64,000 bases of DNA. Source: Achromobacter agilis. Lineage in GTDB: Bacteria > Pseudomonadota > Gammaproteobacteria > Burkholderiales > Burkholderiaceae_B. The translations under genes were made by a program, and so were the position numbers. Position 1 is the first letter of the stretch. Each line of letters starts with the position of its first letter. Shown piece after piece: positions 46,455-55,252 of this stretch. The stretch covers positions 117,046 to 181,045 of the forward strand of contig NZ_UFQB01000011.1 of NCBI RefSeq assembly GCF_900496965.1, given 5' to 3'. The notes beneath the pieces are model-generated. The model made no database searches and had not been told where the DNA came from. It saw only the letters and a program-made list of their open reading frames with translations.

Positions 46455-48014
46455 TTGGCACCATCGGAAAACGATGAACGCCGCGCGAGCGGCAAGCGCG
46501 GAGCGCAGGTCGAACGGCCATCCGAGCTGCGCCGCTCGCTGTCCGCGCGGCACCTGACGATGATCGCGGTGGGCGGGTCCATCGGCACCGGGCTGTTCGT
46601 GGCCTCGGGCGCGACCATCGCCCGTGCCGGTCCGGGCGGCGCGCTGCTGGGCTACGTGCTGATCGGCATCATGGTCTATTTCCTGATGACCAGCCTGGGC
46701 GAACTCGCCGCGGCCATGCCGGTATCGGGCTCCTTTTCCACCTATGGCGCCCGTTACGTCGAAGACGGGTTCGGTTTCGCGCTGGGCTGGAATTATTGGT
46801 ACAACTGGGCGGTGACCGTCGCGGTCGACCTGGTGGCCGCGCAGCTGGTCATGGCGTACTGGTTTCCGGACGTGCCGGGCTTTTACTGGAGCGCCTTGTT
46901 CCTGGCGCTGACCTTCGGGTTGAACGCGATGTCGGCGCGCGGCTTCGGCGAGGCCGAATTCTGGTTCGCGCTGATCAAGGTGGTCGCGGTCCTGGGCTTT
47001 GTCGCCATGGGCGTGATGATGCTGCTGGGCATCATCCGCGGCGGGGAAACGGGCGGCCTGGCCAACTGGACGGTGGGCGACGCGCCGTTCGCCGGCGGCT
47101 TCGCCGCGTTGATCGGCGTGGCGATGGTGGTGGGCTTTTCCTTCCAGGGCACGGAGCTGATCGGCATCGCGGCGGGCGAGTCCAAGGACCCGGCCCGCAA
47201 CCTGCCGCGCGCGGTGCGCCAGGTGTTCTGGCGCATCCTGCTGTTCTATGTGATGGCGATCCTCGTGATCGGCCTGCTCATTCCCTATACCGATCCGCAC
47301 CTGCTGCGCAATGAGGTCGAGGACATCAGCGTCAGCCCGTTCGCCCTGATCTTCGAACGTGCCGGTTTGCTGGGCGCGGCCTCGGTCATGAATGCGGTGG
47401 TGCTGACGTCCGTGCTGTCGGCGGGCAACTCGGGCATGTACGCAGCCACGCGCATGCTCTACGCCCTTGCGCGTGAAGGCAAGGCGCCGCGCATTTTCGG
47501 CCGCATCTCGCGCAGCGGGGTGCCGCTGTGGGCGCTGCTGGCCACGACGGCCGTGGCGGCGCTGTGCTTCTTCACTTTCATTTTCAGTCCCAACGCGGTC
47601 TACATCTGGCTGCTCAATACGTCGGGGATGACGGGTTTCATTGCGTGGCTGGGTATTGCGATCAGCCATTACCGGTTCCGCCGCGGCTACCTCAAGCAAG
47701 GCCACAACCTGGCCGATCTGCCCTATGTATCGCCGTTCTTCCCGTTCGGCCCGATCTTTGCCTTCGTGCTGTGCCTGGTCATCACCCTGGGCCAGAACTA
47801 CCAGGCGTTCCTGCAGGACAAGATCGATTGGGGCGGCGTGGTGGCGACCTATATCGGCATTCCGCTGTTCCTGCTGATCTGGGCAGGCTACCGGCTGACG
47901 CGCGGGTCGCGCTTCGTGAGCTACCGCGACATGCGTTTCCCGGATGCGCGGGCGCGCAGCGAGTACCTGGATTCGGCGTTGCGGGGCGAGCCCGCGGCGG
48001 GGGAAGCGCGCTGA
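46455..48014 (+). CDS. lysP: Lysine-specific permease LysP-like amino-acid transporter
   Basis: 519-aa APC-superfamily permease with 12 predicted helices. The region GGSIGTGLFVASGATIARAGPGG through GELAAAMPVSGSFSTY and FALGWNYWYNWAVTVAVDLVAAQLVM is very close to E. coli LysP as I recall it, so H+-coupled lysine uptake is likely. There is no ATG at the right place; TTG at 46455 has AAGGA exactly 7 nt upstream and leaves a normal cytoplasmic N-terminus. Confidence 0.85.
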   Translation: MAPSENDERRASGKRGAQVERPSELRRSLSARHLTMIAVGGSIGTGLFVASGATIARAGPGGALLGYVLIGIMVYFLMTSLGELAAAMPVSGSFSTYGARYVEDGFGFALGWNYWYNWAVTVAVDLVAAQLVMAYWFPDVPGFYWSALFLALTFGLNAMSARGFGEAEFWFALIKVVAVLGFVAMGVMMLLGIIRGGETGGLANWTVGDAPFAGGFAALIGVAMVVGFSFQGTELIGIAAGESKDPARNLPRAVRQVFWRILLFYVMAILVIGLLIPYTDPHLLRNEVEDISVSPFALIFERAGLLGAASVMNAVVLTSVLSAGNSGMYAATRMLYALAREGKAPRIFGRISRSGVPLWALLATTAVAALCFFTFIFSPNAVYIWLLNTSGMTGFIAWLGIAISHYRFRRGYLKQGHNLADLPYVSPFFPFGPIFAFVLCLVITLGQNYQAFLQDKIDWGGVVATYIGIPLFLLIWAGYRLTRGSRFVSYRDMRFPDARARSEYLDSALRGEPAAGEAR

Positions 48015-48033
48015 AGTAGTACGAACGCCAGGT

Positions 48034-48318
48034 TCATTCCAGGGCTTCGATGACGGCCTGGGGGTTTCGTTCAATCACATTGAGCAGAACCAGCGCGGGC
48101 CCCCTCGGAGAGCGATCGACGCGCTCCCAATGCCGCAAGGTGGCCGCGGAGAAGCCGAACCGGGCCGCGAACTGTTCCTGGGTCATGCCCACTTTGGCGC
48201 GCACGGCCTTCACGTCGACCACGCGAGGGCGGTGCACGCGCACGCCGCGAGCATCGCCCTTGGCGTGGGCAATCGCTTCTTGCAAGCCTTGCTTGATGTC
48301 GTCGAATGCGGTGCTCAT
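48034..48318 (-). CDS. XRE-family antitoxin-like HTH protein (orphan)
   Basis: 94-aa protein with a C-terminal Cro/C1-type helix-turn-helix (MTQEQFAARFGFSAATLRHWERVDRSPRGPA), the layout of NadS/HigA-like antitoxins in type II systems. The start ATG at 48318 overlaps the stop of a RelE/HigB-like toxin remnant (ATGA), the usual toxin-first order. Because the toxin is broken, this gene is probably an orphan antitoxin or regulator. Confidence 0.8.
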   Translation of the reverse strand: MSTAFDDIKQGLQEAIAHAKGDARGVRVHRPRVVDVKAVRAKVGMTQEQFAARFGFSAATLRHWERVDRSPRGPALVLLNVIERNPQAVIEALE

Positions 48319-48492
48319 GATTTCGCTCGTCCTTTCCAGATGGCCACCAGGATATCGACCAGGCCAGCCAGTTCGTTGCGCTCGGCCTTGGTCAGATTGG
48401 CCTTGGTCGATCAGGTCTCGGCGTTCTTCCGCGCTCAAAAGCAAGCGGAGGATGAGGATCAGCGTGCCATCGAGCGCGAGTCGGGCAAGCCG
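48315..48492 (-). pseudogene. Broken RelE/HigB-like toxin remnant
   Basis: The last 28 codons before the antitoxin start read ANLTKAERNELAGLVDILVAIWKGRAKS and stop, a toxin-like C-terminus. Directly upstream the coding sense continues in another frame (TLILILRLLLSAEERRDL). The shift is explained by about 19 extra bases (roughly 48391-48409) that duplicate GACCAAGGCC; removing them joins the two into RRDLTKAERNEL. A TAG at 48493-48495 also cuts off the N-terminal part, and no start codon remains. Confidence 0.55.
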
Positions 48493-48761
48493 CTATCCGG
48501 CTATCCGCGGATTCTATTGAGAAACAACGGGTCGGCCAGGGAGCCCGAGGCGAATTCGTCATCCTTGCGAGACGATCGCCCAATGCCTTGCCTGGCGGCA
48601 AGGCGGGCAGACAGTGTGTGTGGGTGTTTTGCTGCGCGACATCCAGGCATTGCCGGATATGCGATTCGGAAGGGGGAGGGCGCGCCCAGCCAGGCGCGCG
48701 GTGGCCGTGGCGGTCCAGGCAGGGCACGGTTCTTATGAAGCTTGCGGGCTGCCCGGCTTCG
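48493..48761. other. Gap between toxin remnant and yicC
   Basis: No convincing gene. It contains the hairpin GCCTTGCC-TGGC-GGCAAGGC (48585-48604) without a T-tract, and probably eroded sequence from the missing toxin N-terminus. Confidence 0.5.
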
Positions 48762-49691
48762 TCACTCGATGTTCTGCGCCTGCTCGCGCATCTGCTCGAT
48801 CAGGAGCTTCAGGTCCATGGCGGCGCGGGTGACGTCCATGCTGCCGGCCTTGGAGCCCAGGGTGTTGGCCTCGCGGTTCATTTCCTGGAACAGGAAGTCC
48901 AGGCGCTTGCCCGCGCTGCCGGCCTGCTTCTTGCCGGACTGCTTGCCGCCGCCGTCGGTGAGCAGGTGGCGCAGTTCTTCCAGGTGCGAGCGCAAACGCG
49001 ACAGTTCTTCCGCCACGTCGATGCGCAGCGCGAACAGGTTGGCTTCCTGGGACAGGCGTTCCGAGAGTTCGTGGCCGGAAATATGCGTGAAGCCGCCGGG
49101 GAAGGCGGATTCCACGCTTTCGCGCAGTTTGGCTGCCAGCTTGTCGCGGTGATCGGCCAGCAACTGGGGCAGGTGGGTCTGCACGGTTTCGACGATGCGC
49201 GCCACGCCGTCGGCGCATTCGCGCATCATGCCCGCCAGGCGTTCGCCCTCGCGCGCGCGGCCCTCCTGCAATTGCGTCAGCGCCTGCTGGGCGGCCTGCA
49301 TGCATGCCGCGCCCCACGTTTGCGGGTCCAGCGCGTCATTGGCGCGCTGGCCGGGCCAGTTGAACAGTTCGACCAGGCGCGGCGGAGCGATGTCGGGGAC
49401 GATGCGGCGGGCGGCCTGCAGCTGTTCGGCCAGGCTTTCCAGCCAGGCGGGATCCAACTTGGACAGGTCGGTGCTGGCGTTGCGCGTATAAGAAACGCGG
49501 ATCTCTACCTTGCCGCGCCCGAGATTGGCGGTCAGTAGCTCGCGCAGCGGCGTTTCCACGTGGCGCAACTCGTCGGGCAGCCGGAAGTACAGGTCCAGGA
49601 ACCGGCTGTTGACGCTGCGCAATTCGAGCGCCAGCGTGCCTTGTTCCAGATCTGCCCGAGCGTTGCCGAAGGCGGTCATGCTGCGAATCAT
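48762..49691 (-). CDS. yicC: YicC-family endoribonuclease
   Basis: 309-aa YicC protein: YicC_N domain from MIRSMTAFGNARADLEQG with VELRSVNSRFLD-like core, and C-terminal DUF1732 (SEVRSHLEELRHLL-like, RLDFLFQEMNREANTLGSKA). E. coli YicC is a manganese-dependent endoribonuclease acting on RNA including small regulatory RNAs. The start at 49691 is the family start. It is divergent from rph, which is 181 bp away, as in many proteobacteria. Confidence 0.93.
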   Translation of the reverse strand: MIRSMTAFGNARADLEQGTLALELRSVNSRFLDLYFRLPDELRHVETPLRELLTANLGRGKVEIRVSYTRNASTDLSKLDPAWLESLAEQLQAARRIVPDIAPPRLVELFNWPGQRANDALDPQTWGAACMQAAQQALTQLQEGRAREGERLAGMMRECADGVARIVETVQTHLPQLLADHRDKLAAKLRESVESAFPGGFTHISGHELSERLSQEANLFALRIDVAEELSRLRSHLEELRHLLTDGGGKQSGKKQAGSAGKRLDFLFQEMNREANTLGSKAGSMDVTRAAMDLKLLIEQMREQAQNIE

Positions 49692-49872
49692 GATGTGCGT
49701 GTCCTGGTGATGCTTGTATCGGAGACCGGTTGCGCCGATGCCGCGGTCCCTTGAATGCCGAGGGGGCGGGGCGCCGAACCGGATATATCGCGGCAGGATA
49801 CTCCAAGCGGCAGCTTCCTGCGGCGCCAGCCCGTACAATGCCGCCAATCAACGCCATGACTGGAGCCTGCCT

Positions 49873-50607
49873 ATGACCATCGCCCCCACTATCGCCCGTC
49901 CCTCGGGCCGCGCCGTCGACGAATTGCGGCCGTTCAGCCTTGAACGCGGATTCACGCGCTACGCCGAAGGTTCGGTGCTGGTGAAGGCCGGCAACACCCA
50001 TGTGCTGTGCACGGCGAGCGTACTGGAGAAAGTACCGCCTTTCCTGAAGGGCAAGGGGGAAGGCTGGGTAACCGCTGAATACGGCATGTTGCCGCGGGCC
50101 ACGCACACGCGCGGCGACCGCGAGGCCGCGCGCGGCAAGCAAAGCGGCCGCACGCAGGAAATCCAGCGCCTGATCGGGCGCAGCCTGCGCGCGGTGTTCG
50201 ACATGAAGGCGCTGGGTGAACGCACCCTGCACCTGGATTGCGACGTGCTGCAGGCCGACGGCGGAACGCGCTGCGCCAGCATCACCGGCGCCTGGGTGGC
50301 GGCCGCCGACGCGGTGGCGCTGCTGATGCAGCGCGGCGACCTGGCCGCCAACCCGATTCGCGACGCGGTGGCCGCGGTGTCGGTCGGCCTGGTGGACGGC
50401 CGCGCGGTGCTGGACCTGGACTACCAGGAAGATTCGGCCTGCGATGCGGACGTGAATGTCATCATGACCGGCAGCGGCGCCTTCGTCGAAGTGCAGGGCA
50501 CCGGCGAAGGCGCGACCTTCACCCGCGCCGAACTGGACACCATGCTGGTACTGGCCGAAGGCGGCATCGCCGGCCTGGTGCGCGCGCAGCGGGCGGCGCT
50601 GGCCTGA
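49873..50607 (+). CDS. rph: Ribonuclease PH
   Basis: 244-aa phosphorolytic 3'-5' exoribonuclease that trims tRNA 3' ends. RNase PH blocks are all present: [69 protein letters not shown] and [22 protein letters not shown]. The length is normal. Unlike the usual neighbours rdgB and hemW directly downstream, here a repeat cluster and four accessory genes intervene. Confidence 0.95.
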   Translation: MTIAPTIARPSGRAVDELRPFSLERGFTRYAEGSVLVKAGNTHVLCTASVLEKVPPFLKGKGEGWVTAEYGMLPRATHTRGDREAARGKQSGRTQEIQRLIGRSLRAVFDMKALGERTLHLDCDVLQADGGTRCASITGAWVAAADAVALLMQRGDLAANPIRDAVAAVSVGLVDGRAVLDLDYQEDSACDADVNVIMTGSGAFVEVQGTGEGATFTRAELDTMLVLAEGGIAGLVRAQRAALA

Positions 50608-50646
50608 GATCGCGGCGTCGGCCGCCTGGCAGTGGCCACTGTTCTT

Positions 50647-50733
50647 GTGTCTGACACCCCTGAGACGATGCTTCAGCCTGGCAGGGCGGTGCGTGGGGTG
50701 TCAGACACTAGGCGATGCTTCGGTGTCTGACAC
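50647..50733. repeat. Palindromic repeat cluster 3 (three copies)
   Basis: Three copies of GTGTCWGACAC (starts 50647, 50698, 50723) lie in the convergent gap between rph and the mmgE/prpD gene. The first two form a 62-bp module. Its spacer (CCCCTGAGACGATGC...) partly matches those of the other clusters. Confidence 0.85.
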
Positions 50734-50756
50734 CGGCGGTACGGCCGTCCGACGCT

Positions 50757-52139
50757 TCAGGCGGCCTTTCCGGGTAGCAGCGCGCCCACCTTTTCTGTCT
50801 TTTCCAGCCCCCAGATCGCGTCGATCAGGCCGCGCAGTTCTTGTTCGGTGGCGGCGCCCGCGTAGCGGCCCAGGCTGAGCGTCTTGTCTTCGATCTCGGC
50901 CCGGCTGAGGGTGTTGCCCGGGTCTCCCTTGGGCTCGTCCACACGGCTATGCAGCTTGCGGCCGTCGCGCGTATAGACGGTGACCTTGCCGATCCAGCGT
51001 TGCGGATAGGCGCCGTCGACTTCCGGATCCAGCTCCATTTCGACCTTGCCGCGGAAGCTGGCCACGCCAGGATCGTCCAGGCCCGCGTCGAATTCGGCCA
51101 GGCCCGCGCGGCCCTGGCGGGCGATCAGGGCCAGGACGGTGCCCATGGAGAACTTGGACTGGTGCACGGTCTGCGGATTCACGACGGGGCCGAGCACGTC
51201 GATGGCGCCCTGGTGCACGTGGGCGACGACGCGTTCGATGTCGGCCTCGGTCAGGTTGTTGTCGCGCAGGGCCTGCTGCAGCGCATCGGCGGCCGGGTGG
51301 GTGTGGCGGCAGGAGGCATGGAACTTGAACGAGGTTTCGGCCAGCGCCCAGCGTTCGCCCAGGCGGTCGCACAGGCGGCTGGGATCCGCATCGGTGGACA
51401 TGCCCGCGGCCATGCCTTGCGGGCCTTCGAGAATGTGGCGCGCGCCGGTGAAGCCGTCTTGCGCCAGGTAGGCGGCGGTGATGCCGTCGGCGGCGGCCTT
51501 GGCCGTGTGCAGCTGCTTGGAGTCGGCGGCGTCGCGCAGAAATTCCCACAGGCCGGCGGCCTGCGTGCCCGCGGAGCCCAGGGCGTTCAGCATGGCTTCG
51601 GGGGACAGGTTGAGCAGGCGGCCGGTGGTGACGGCGGCGGCCAGCGTGCCGGCGGTGCCGGTGGTGTGGAAGATCTTGTAGTGCGAGCGGCCCAGGAATT
51701 CGCCCACGCGAATGCCGACCTCGTAACCGGCGACGGCGGCTACCAGTAGGTCGCGCCCAGAGCGGCCCAGCGCCTGCGCCACGGCCAGCGCGGGCGGGAA
51801 CACGACCGCGGCGGGATGGAACACGGAGCCGTTGTGCACGTCGTCCTGTTCGACCACGTGCGCGGCCGCCGCGTTCACCATGGCCGCGAACAGCGGGGTG
51901 GTGCGGCGGCGGGTGATCAGGACTTCGCTGGCGCCGTCGGCCGGGCCCATGGTGGCGGCGTAGCGGTCGATGGCCTGCACGGCGCGGGCGGAGGCGCCGG
52001 CCAGGATGGAGGCCAGGCAGTCCAGCAGGAGGTCTTCGGCGCGGCGCAGGACGGGCGCCGGGATGTCTTCGTAGCGCAGGTTGGCGGCAAAGGCCGCGAG
52101 TTCGGCGCTCAGGTGCGGGGTGTCTTTGGCTGCGGTCAT
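50757..52139 (-). CDS. MmgE/PrpD-family protein
   Basis: 460-aa member of the MmgE/PrpD family (2-methylcitrate dehydratase and relatives). Typical blocks are DLLLDCLASILAG, NAAAAHVVEQDDVHNGSVFHPAAVVFPPALA and FKFHASCRHTHPAADAL. It probably dehydrates or isomerises a carboxylic-acid intermediate in the cytoplasm. It lies 14 bp downstream of the acyl-CoA dehydrogenase gene, so the two probably act in one fatty- or branched-acid pathway. There are no prpB or prpC genes nearby, so methylcitrate itself is less likely. Confidence 0.87.
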   Translation of the reverse strand: MTAAKDTPHLSAELAAFAANLRYEDIPAPVLRRAEDLLLDCLASILAGASARAVQAIDRYAATMGPADGASEVLITRRRTTPLFAAMVNAAAAHVVEQDDVHNGSVFHPAAVVFPPALAVAQALGRSGRDLLVAAVAGYEVGIRVGEFLGRSHYKIFHTTGTAGTLAAAVTTGRLLNLSPEAMLNALGSAGTQAAGLWEFLRDAADSKQLHTAKAAADGITAAYLAQDGFTGARHILEGPQGMAAGMSTDADPSRLCDRLGERWALAETSFKFHASCRHTHPAADALQQALRDNNLTEADIERVVAHVHQGAIDVLGPVVNPQTVHQSKFSMGTVLALIARQGRAGLAEFDAGLDDPGVASFRGKVEMELDPEVDGAYPQRWIGKVTVYTRDGRKLHSRVDEPKGDPGNTLSRAEIEDKTLSLGRYAGAATEQELRGLIDAIWGLEKTEKVGALLPGKAA

Positions 52140-52153
52140 GGATGGCAAGCGGA

Positions 52154-53314
52154 TCAGAAGGAGCGGGGCAGGCCCAGGATGTGTTCGGCGACGTAGGACA
52201 GGATCAGGTTCGTCGAGATGGGCGCGACCTGGTAGAGGCGGGTTTCGCGGAACTTGCGCTCGACGTCGTACTCGTTGGCGAAGCCGAAGCCGCCGTGGAA
52301 CTGCAGGCAGGCATTGGCTGCTTCCCAGGACGCATCGGCCGCCAGCAGCTTGGCCATGTTGGCCTGCGCGCCGCAGGGTTCGTGCGCGTCGAACAGGCGG
52401 CAAGCTTCATAGCGCATCAGGCTGGCCGCTTCCACGTTGATGTGGGCGCGCGCGATGGGGAACTGCACGCCCTGGTTCTGGCCGATGGGGCGGCCGAAGA
52501 CCATGCGTTCCTTGGCGTAGGCGGTGACCTTGTCCACGAACCAGTAGCCGTCGCCGATGCATTCGGCGGCGATCAGGGTGCGTTCGGCATTGAGGCCGTC
52601 GAGGATGTACTTGAACCCCTTGCCTTCCTCGCCGATCAGGTTGTCCTCGGGGATTTCCAGGTTGTCGAAGAACAGTTCGTTGGTCTCGTGGTTGACCATG
52701 TTCGGGATAGGCCGGATCGTCATGCCGTGCTTCACGGCGTGATGCAGGTCCACCAGGAAGATCGACATGCCTTCCGATTTGCGCGTGACCTGTTCCAGCG
52801 GCGTGGTGCGGGCCAGCAGGATCATCAGGTCGGAGTGCTGCACGCGCGAGATCCAGACCTTCTGGCCGTTGATGACGTAGCGGTCGCCGCGCTTGACGGC
52901 GGTGGTCTTGATCTTGGTGGTGTCGGTGCCGGTGGTGGGCTCGGTGACGCCCATGGATTGCAGGCGCAGTTCGCCGGCGGCGATGCGGGGGAGGTATTCG
53001 CGCTTTTGGGCTTCCGATCCATGGCGCAGCAGCGTGCCCATGTTGTACATCTGGCCGTGGCAAGCGCCGGAGTTGCCGCCGCTGCGGTTGATTTCTTCCA
53101 TGATGACCGACGCTTCGGTCAGCCCCAGGCCGGAACCGCCGTATTCCTGCGGAATCAGGGCCGCCAGCCAGCCCGCTTCGGTCAGCGCGCGGACGAAGGC
53201 TTCGGGGTAGCCCCGTTCTTCGTCGACCTTGCGGAAATATTCGGAGGGGAACTGGGCGCAGAGATCGCGCACGGCTTCGCGGATGTCCTGGTAGGCGTGA
53301 GAGGCGTTGGGCAT
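52154..53314 (-). CDS. Acyl-CoA dehydrogenase family protein
   Basis: 386-aa flavoenzyme oxidising an acyl-CoA to the enoyl-CoA. FAD/substrate motifs MGVTEPTTGTDTTKIKT, GQKVWIS and QFHGGFGFANEYDVERKFRE are present. The common catalytic motif YEGT reads YQVAP (361-365), so the usual Glu is absent; Glu244 in LNAERTLIAAE is at the alternative base position used by isovaleryl- and long-chain-type enzymes. The ATG at 53314 is chosen, with 23 unsupported codons upstream. It precedes the MmgE/PrpD gene by 14 bp. Confidence 0.88.
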   Translation of the reverse strand: MPNASHAYQDIREAVRDLCAQFPSEYFRKVDEERGYPEAFVRALTEAGWLAALIPQEYGGSGLGLTEASVIMEEINRSGGNSGACHGQMYNMGTLLRHGSEAQKREYLPRIAAGELRLQSMGVTEPTTGTDTTKIKTTAVKRGDRYVINGQKVWISRVQHSDLMILLARTTPLEQVTRKSEGMSIFLVDLHHAVKHGMTIRPIPNMVNHETNELFFDNLEIPEDNLIGEEGKGFKYILDGLNAERTLIAAECIGDGYWFVDKVTAYAKERMVFGRPIGQNQGVQFPIARAHINVEAASLMRYEACRLFDAHEPCGAQANMAKLLAADASWEAANACLQFHGGFGFANEYDVERKFRETRLYQVAPISTNLILSYVAEHILGLPRSF

Positions 53315-53542
53315 GAGACTGTTTCTGGATGGGTAAGGGTTCGGTACAGGGTTGAATGTGCCGCAAGGCGCGGTCCCTGCCAATTCACAATTCGTTAATA
53401 CGGGGTTCCTGTTCGCAAAAGCGCGGTTTCATGACGGGAGTTTGTCAGCCGGGCCATGGGGTTGTGTCAAGAAATTGCCAAACTGGGTGTCCATAATTTT
53501 CTCCGGGGCCGCCGGGGGCGGCCAGGTAATACACGGACGGAT

Positions 53543-55252
53543 ATGCGGAAAAACATCAGGGTCACCACGGCGTTGTCGGCCATTCTTGCGTTGTTTGTGG
53601 CGCTGTTCGCGCTGGCGGCGGCGGCCGGCATCGCCGTGCTGCGCGACAACCGCGCGGCGATCGAGGCGCTGGGGCGGGGCAGCATCGAACGGGCCAGCGA
53701 TCTCGCGGACATGACGAGCCGGCTGTTCCAGGCCCGCGCCGCGCTGACCGACGCCAAGACGGCGATGGAAGGCGGCCTGGAAGAGGCCCGCGACCAGTCG
53801 CTGGGGCAGGCAGATACGCTGCTCAAGCAGGCCGGGGCCAGCTTGGCCCGGCTGCGCGCCAACCCGGATGCCGGCACGCAGGGCGCGCCGCTGTTCGATC
53901 AGGTGCTGGCCGCCCACGCGGCCTTCGCGGACAAAACGCTGGCGCCCATGCTGGCGGCCATCAAGGGCTGGAACGGCATCGAGGTGAACCGGCTGGTGGA
54001 CAAGGTGCTGCCGGGCAGCGGCGCGGCCTACGTCAAGCAGGCCGATGCCTACCAGAGGTACGCCCGCGAGCAGGGACAGGCCGCGGTGGCCGGCGCCAGC
54101 CGCATGCTGGAGCGCGTGATCGTTGTGGCGGCGGGCGTGCTCGCGATGGTGTTGGTTCTGGCCCTGCTGATCCGGCTGGCGTTCCGCCGCGGCATCCTGC
54201 GGCCGCTGAACGAGGCCGGCTCGCACTTCGACCGCATCGCGGACGGCGACCTGACGGGCGCCATCGCCACACGCGGCGACAACGAGATCGGCGTGCTGTA
54301 TTCCGCCATGCGGCGCATGCAGACCGGCCTGTCGGCCGCAGTGGCGTCGGTGCGGCAGGGGGTGGAGGAAATCCACACCGGTTCGGGCGAAATCGCCGCG
54401 GGCGGCGCGGACATGTCGGACCGCACCGCTCGCCAGGCCGGCTCGCTGCAGGAAGCGGCGGCCAATCTGATGCAGCTGGCGCACACGGTGCAGCTGACCG
54501 CGGGCAACGCGGACCAGGCCAGCCGCCAGGCGCTGGGCGCCACGGATCTGGCGCAGCGCGGCGGGCAAGCCGTGGAAGAGGTGGTGCAGAGCATGCGCGG
54601 CATCGCCGATAGCGCCCGCCGCATTGGCGAGATCGTCGGCGTGGTGGACAGCATCGCGTTCCAGACCAACATCCTGGCGCTGAACGCCGCGGTGGAGGCG
54701 GCGCGCGCGGGCGAGCAGGGCAAGGGCTTCGCGGTGGTGGCGGGCGAGGTGCGTTCGCTGGCCCAGCGCAGCGCGCAGGCGGCCAAGGAAATCAAGGGCC
54801 TGATCGAGGACTCCGCCTCGCGGGTCGAGGCGGGCGTGCGCCAGGTGGGCCTGGCCGGCGACACCATGCGCGACATGGTCGTGTCGGTGGGCCGCGTGAC
54901 GCAGATCGTGGCGGAGATTTCCAGCGCCACGGCGGAGCAGGCGGCCGGCATCGCCTCGGTGAACGACGCGGTGGCCGATATCGAGCGGTCCACACAGGAA
55001 AACGCCGCCATGGTGGAACAGACGGCCGCGGCGGCCGCGGCGCTGGAGACCCAGGCGCAGGGGTTGCGCCGGGCGGTGGCGGTATTCCGGATCGCCGCAA
55101 CGGCCAGCGCGGCGCAGGCCTCAGCTGTTGAGCTGCGGCAAGGGGGCGCCGGCGTAGCGCTCGGTCACCAGCGACAGGTTCCCATGCTTGACCTTGTGCT
55201 TGACGTGGGCGGCGGCCGAGGCGATGTCCTCCGGGCGGATGCGCTCGCATAA
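53543..55252 (+). CDS. Methyl-accepting chemotaxis protein
   Basis: 569-aa chemoreceptor: TM1 about 9-30, a periplasmic helical sensor domain (about 31-190), TM2 about 194-217, HAMP, and a cytoplasmic signalling domain whose hairpin tip [37 protein letters not shown] region spans about 362-395. Ligand unknown. The last 44 codons (55121-55252) lie antisense inside the neighbouring EAL-GGDEF gene. The natural receptor end is around ...[10 protein letters not shown], and the rest reads as low-complexity antisense tail. Confidence 0.92.
   Translation: MRKNIRVTTALSAILALFVALFALAAAAGIAVLRDNRAAIEALGRGSIERASDLADMTSRLFQARAALTDAKTAMEGGLEEARDQSLGQADTLLKQAGASLARLRANPDAGTQGAPLFDQVLAAHAAFADKTLAPMLAAIKGWNGIEVNRLVDKVLPGSGAAYVKQADAYQRYAREQGQAAVAGASRMLERVIVVAAGVLAMVLVLALLIRLAFRRGILRPLNEAGSHFDRIADGDLTGAIATRGDNEIGVLYSAMRRMQTGLSAAVASVRQGVEEIHTGSGEIAAGGADMSDRTARQAGSLQEAAANLMQLAHTVQLTAGNADQASRQALGATDLAQRGGQAVEEVVQSMRGIADSARRIGEIVGVVDSIAFQTNILALNAAVEAARAGEQGKGFAVVAGEVRSLAQRSAQAAKEIKGLIEDSASRVEAGVRQVGLAGDTMRDMVVSVGRVTQIVAEISSATAEQAAGIASVNDAVADIERSTQENAAMVEQTAAAAAALETQAQGLRRAVAVFRIAATASAAQASAVELRQGGAGVALGHQRQVPMLDLVLDVGGGRGDVLRADALA

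Noticed and set aside
48493..48761. Intact toxin gene upstream of the antitoxin
   Set aside because: All minus-strand frames are interrupted and no complete RelE/HigB-like protein can be read without at least one frameshift.
50647..50733. Operator for rph or the mmgE/prpD gene
   Set aside because: Both genes end here; neither starts here, so promoter control is unlikely.
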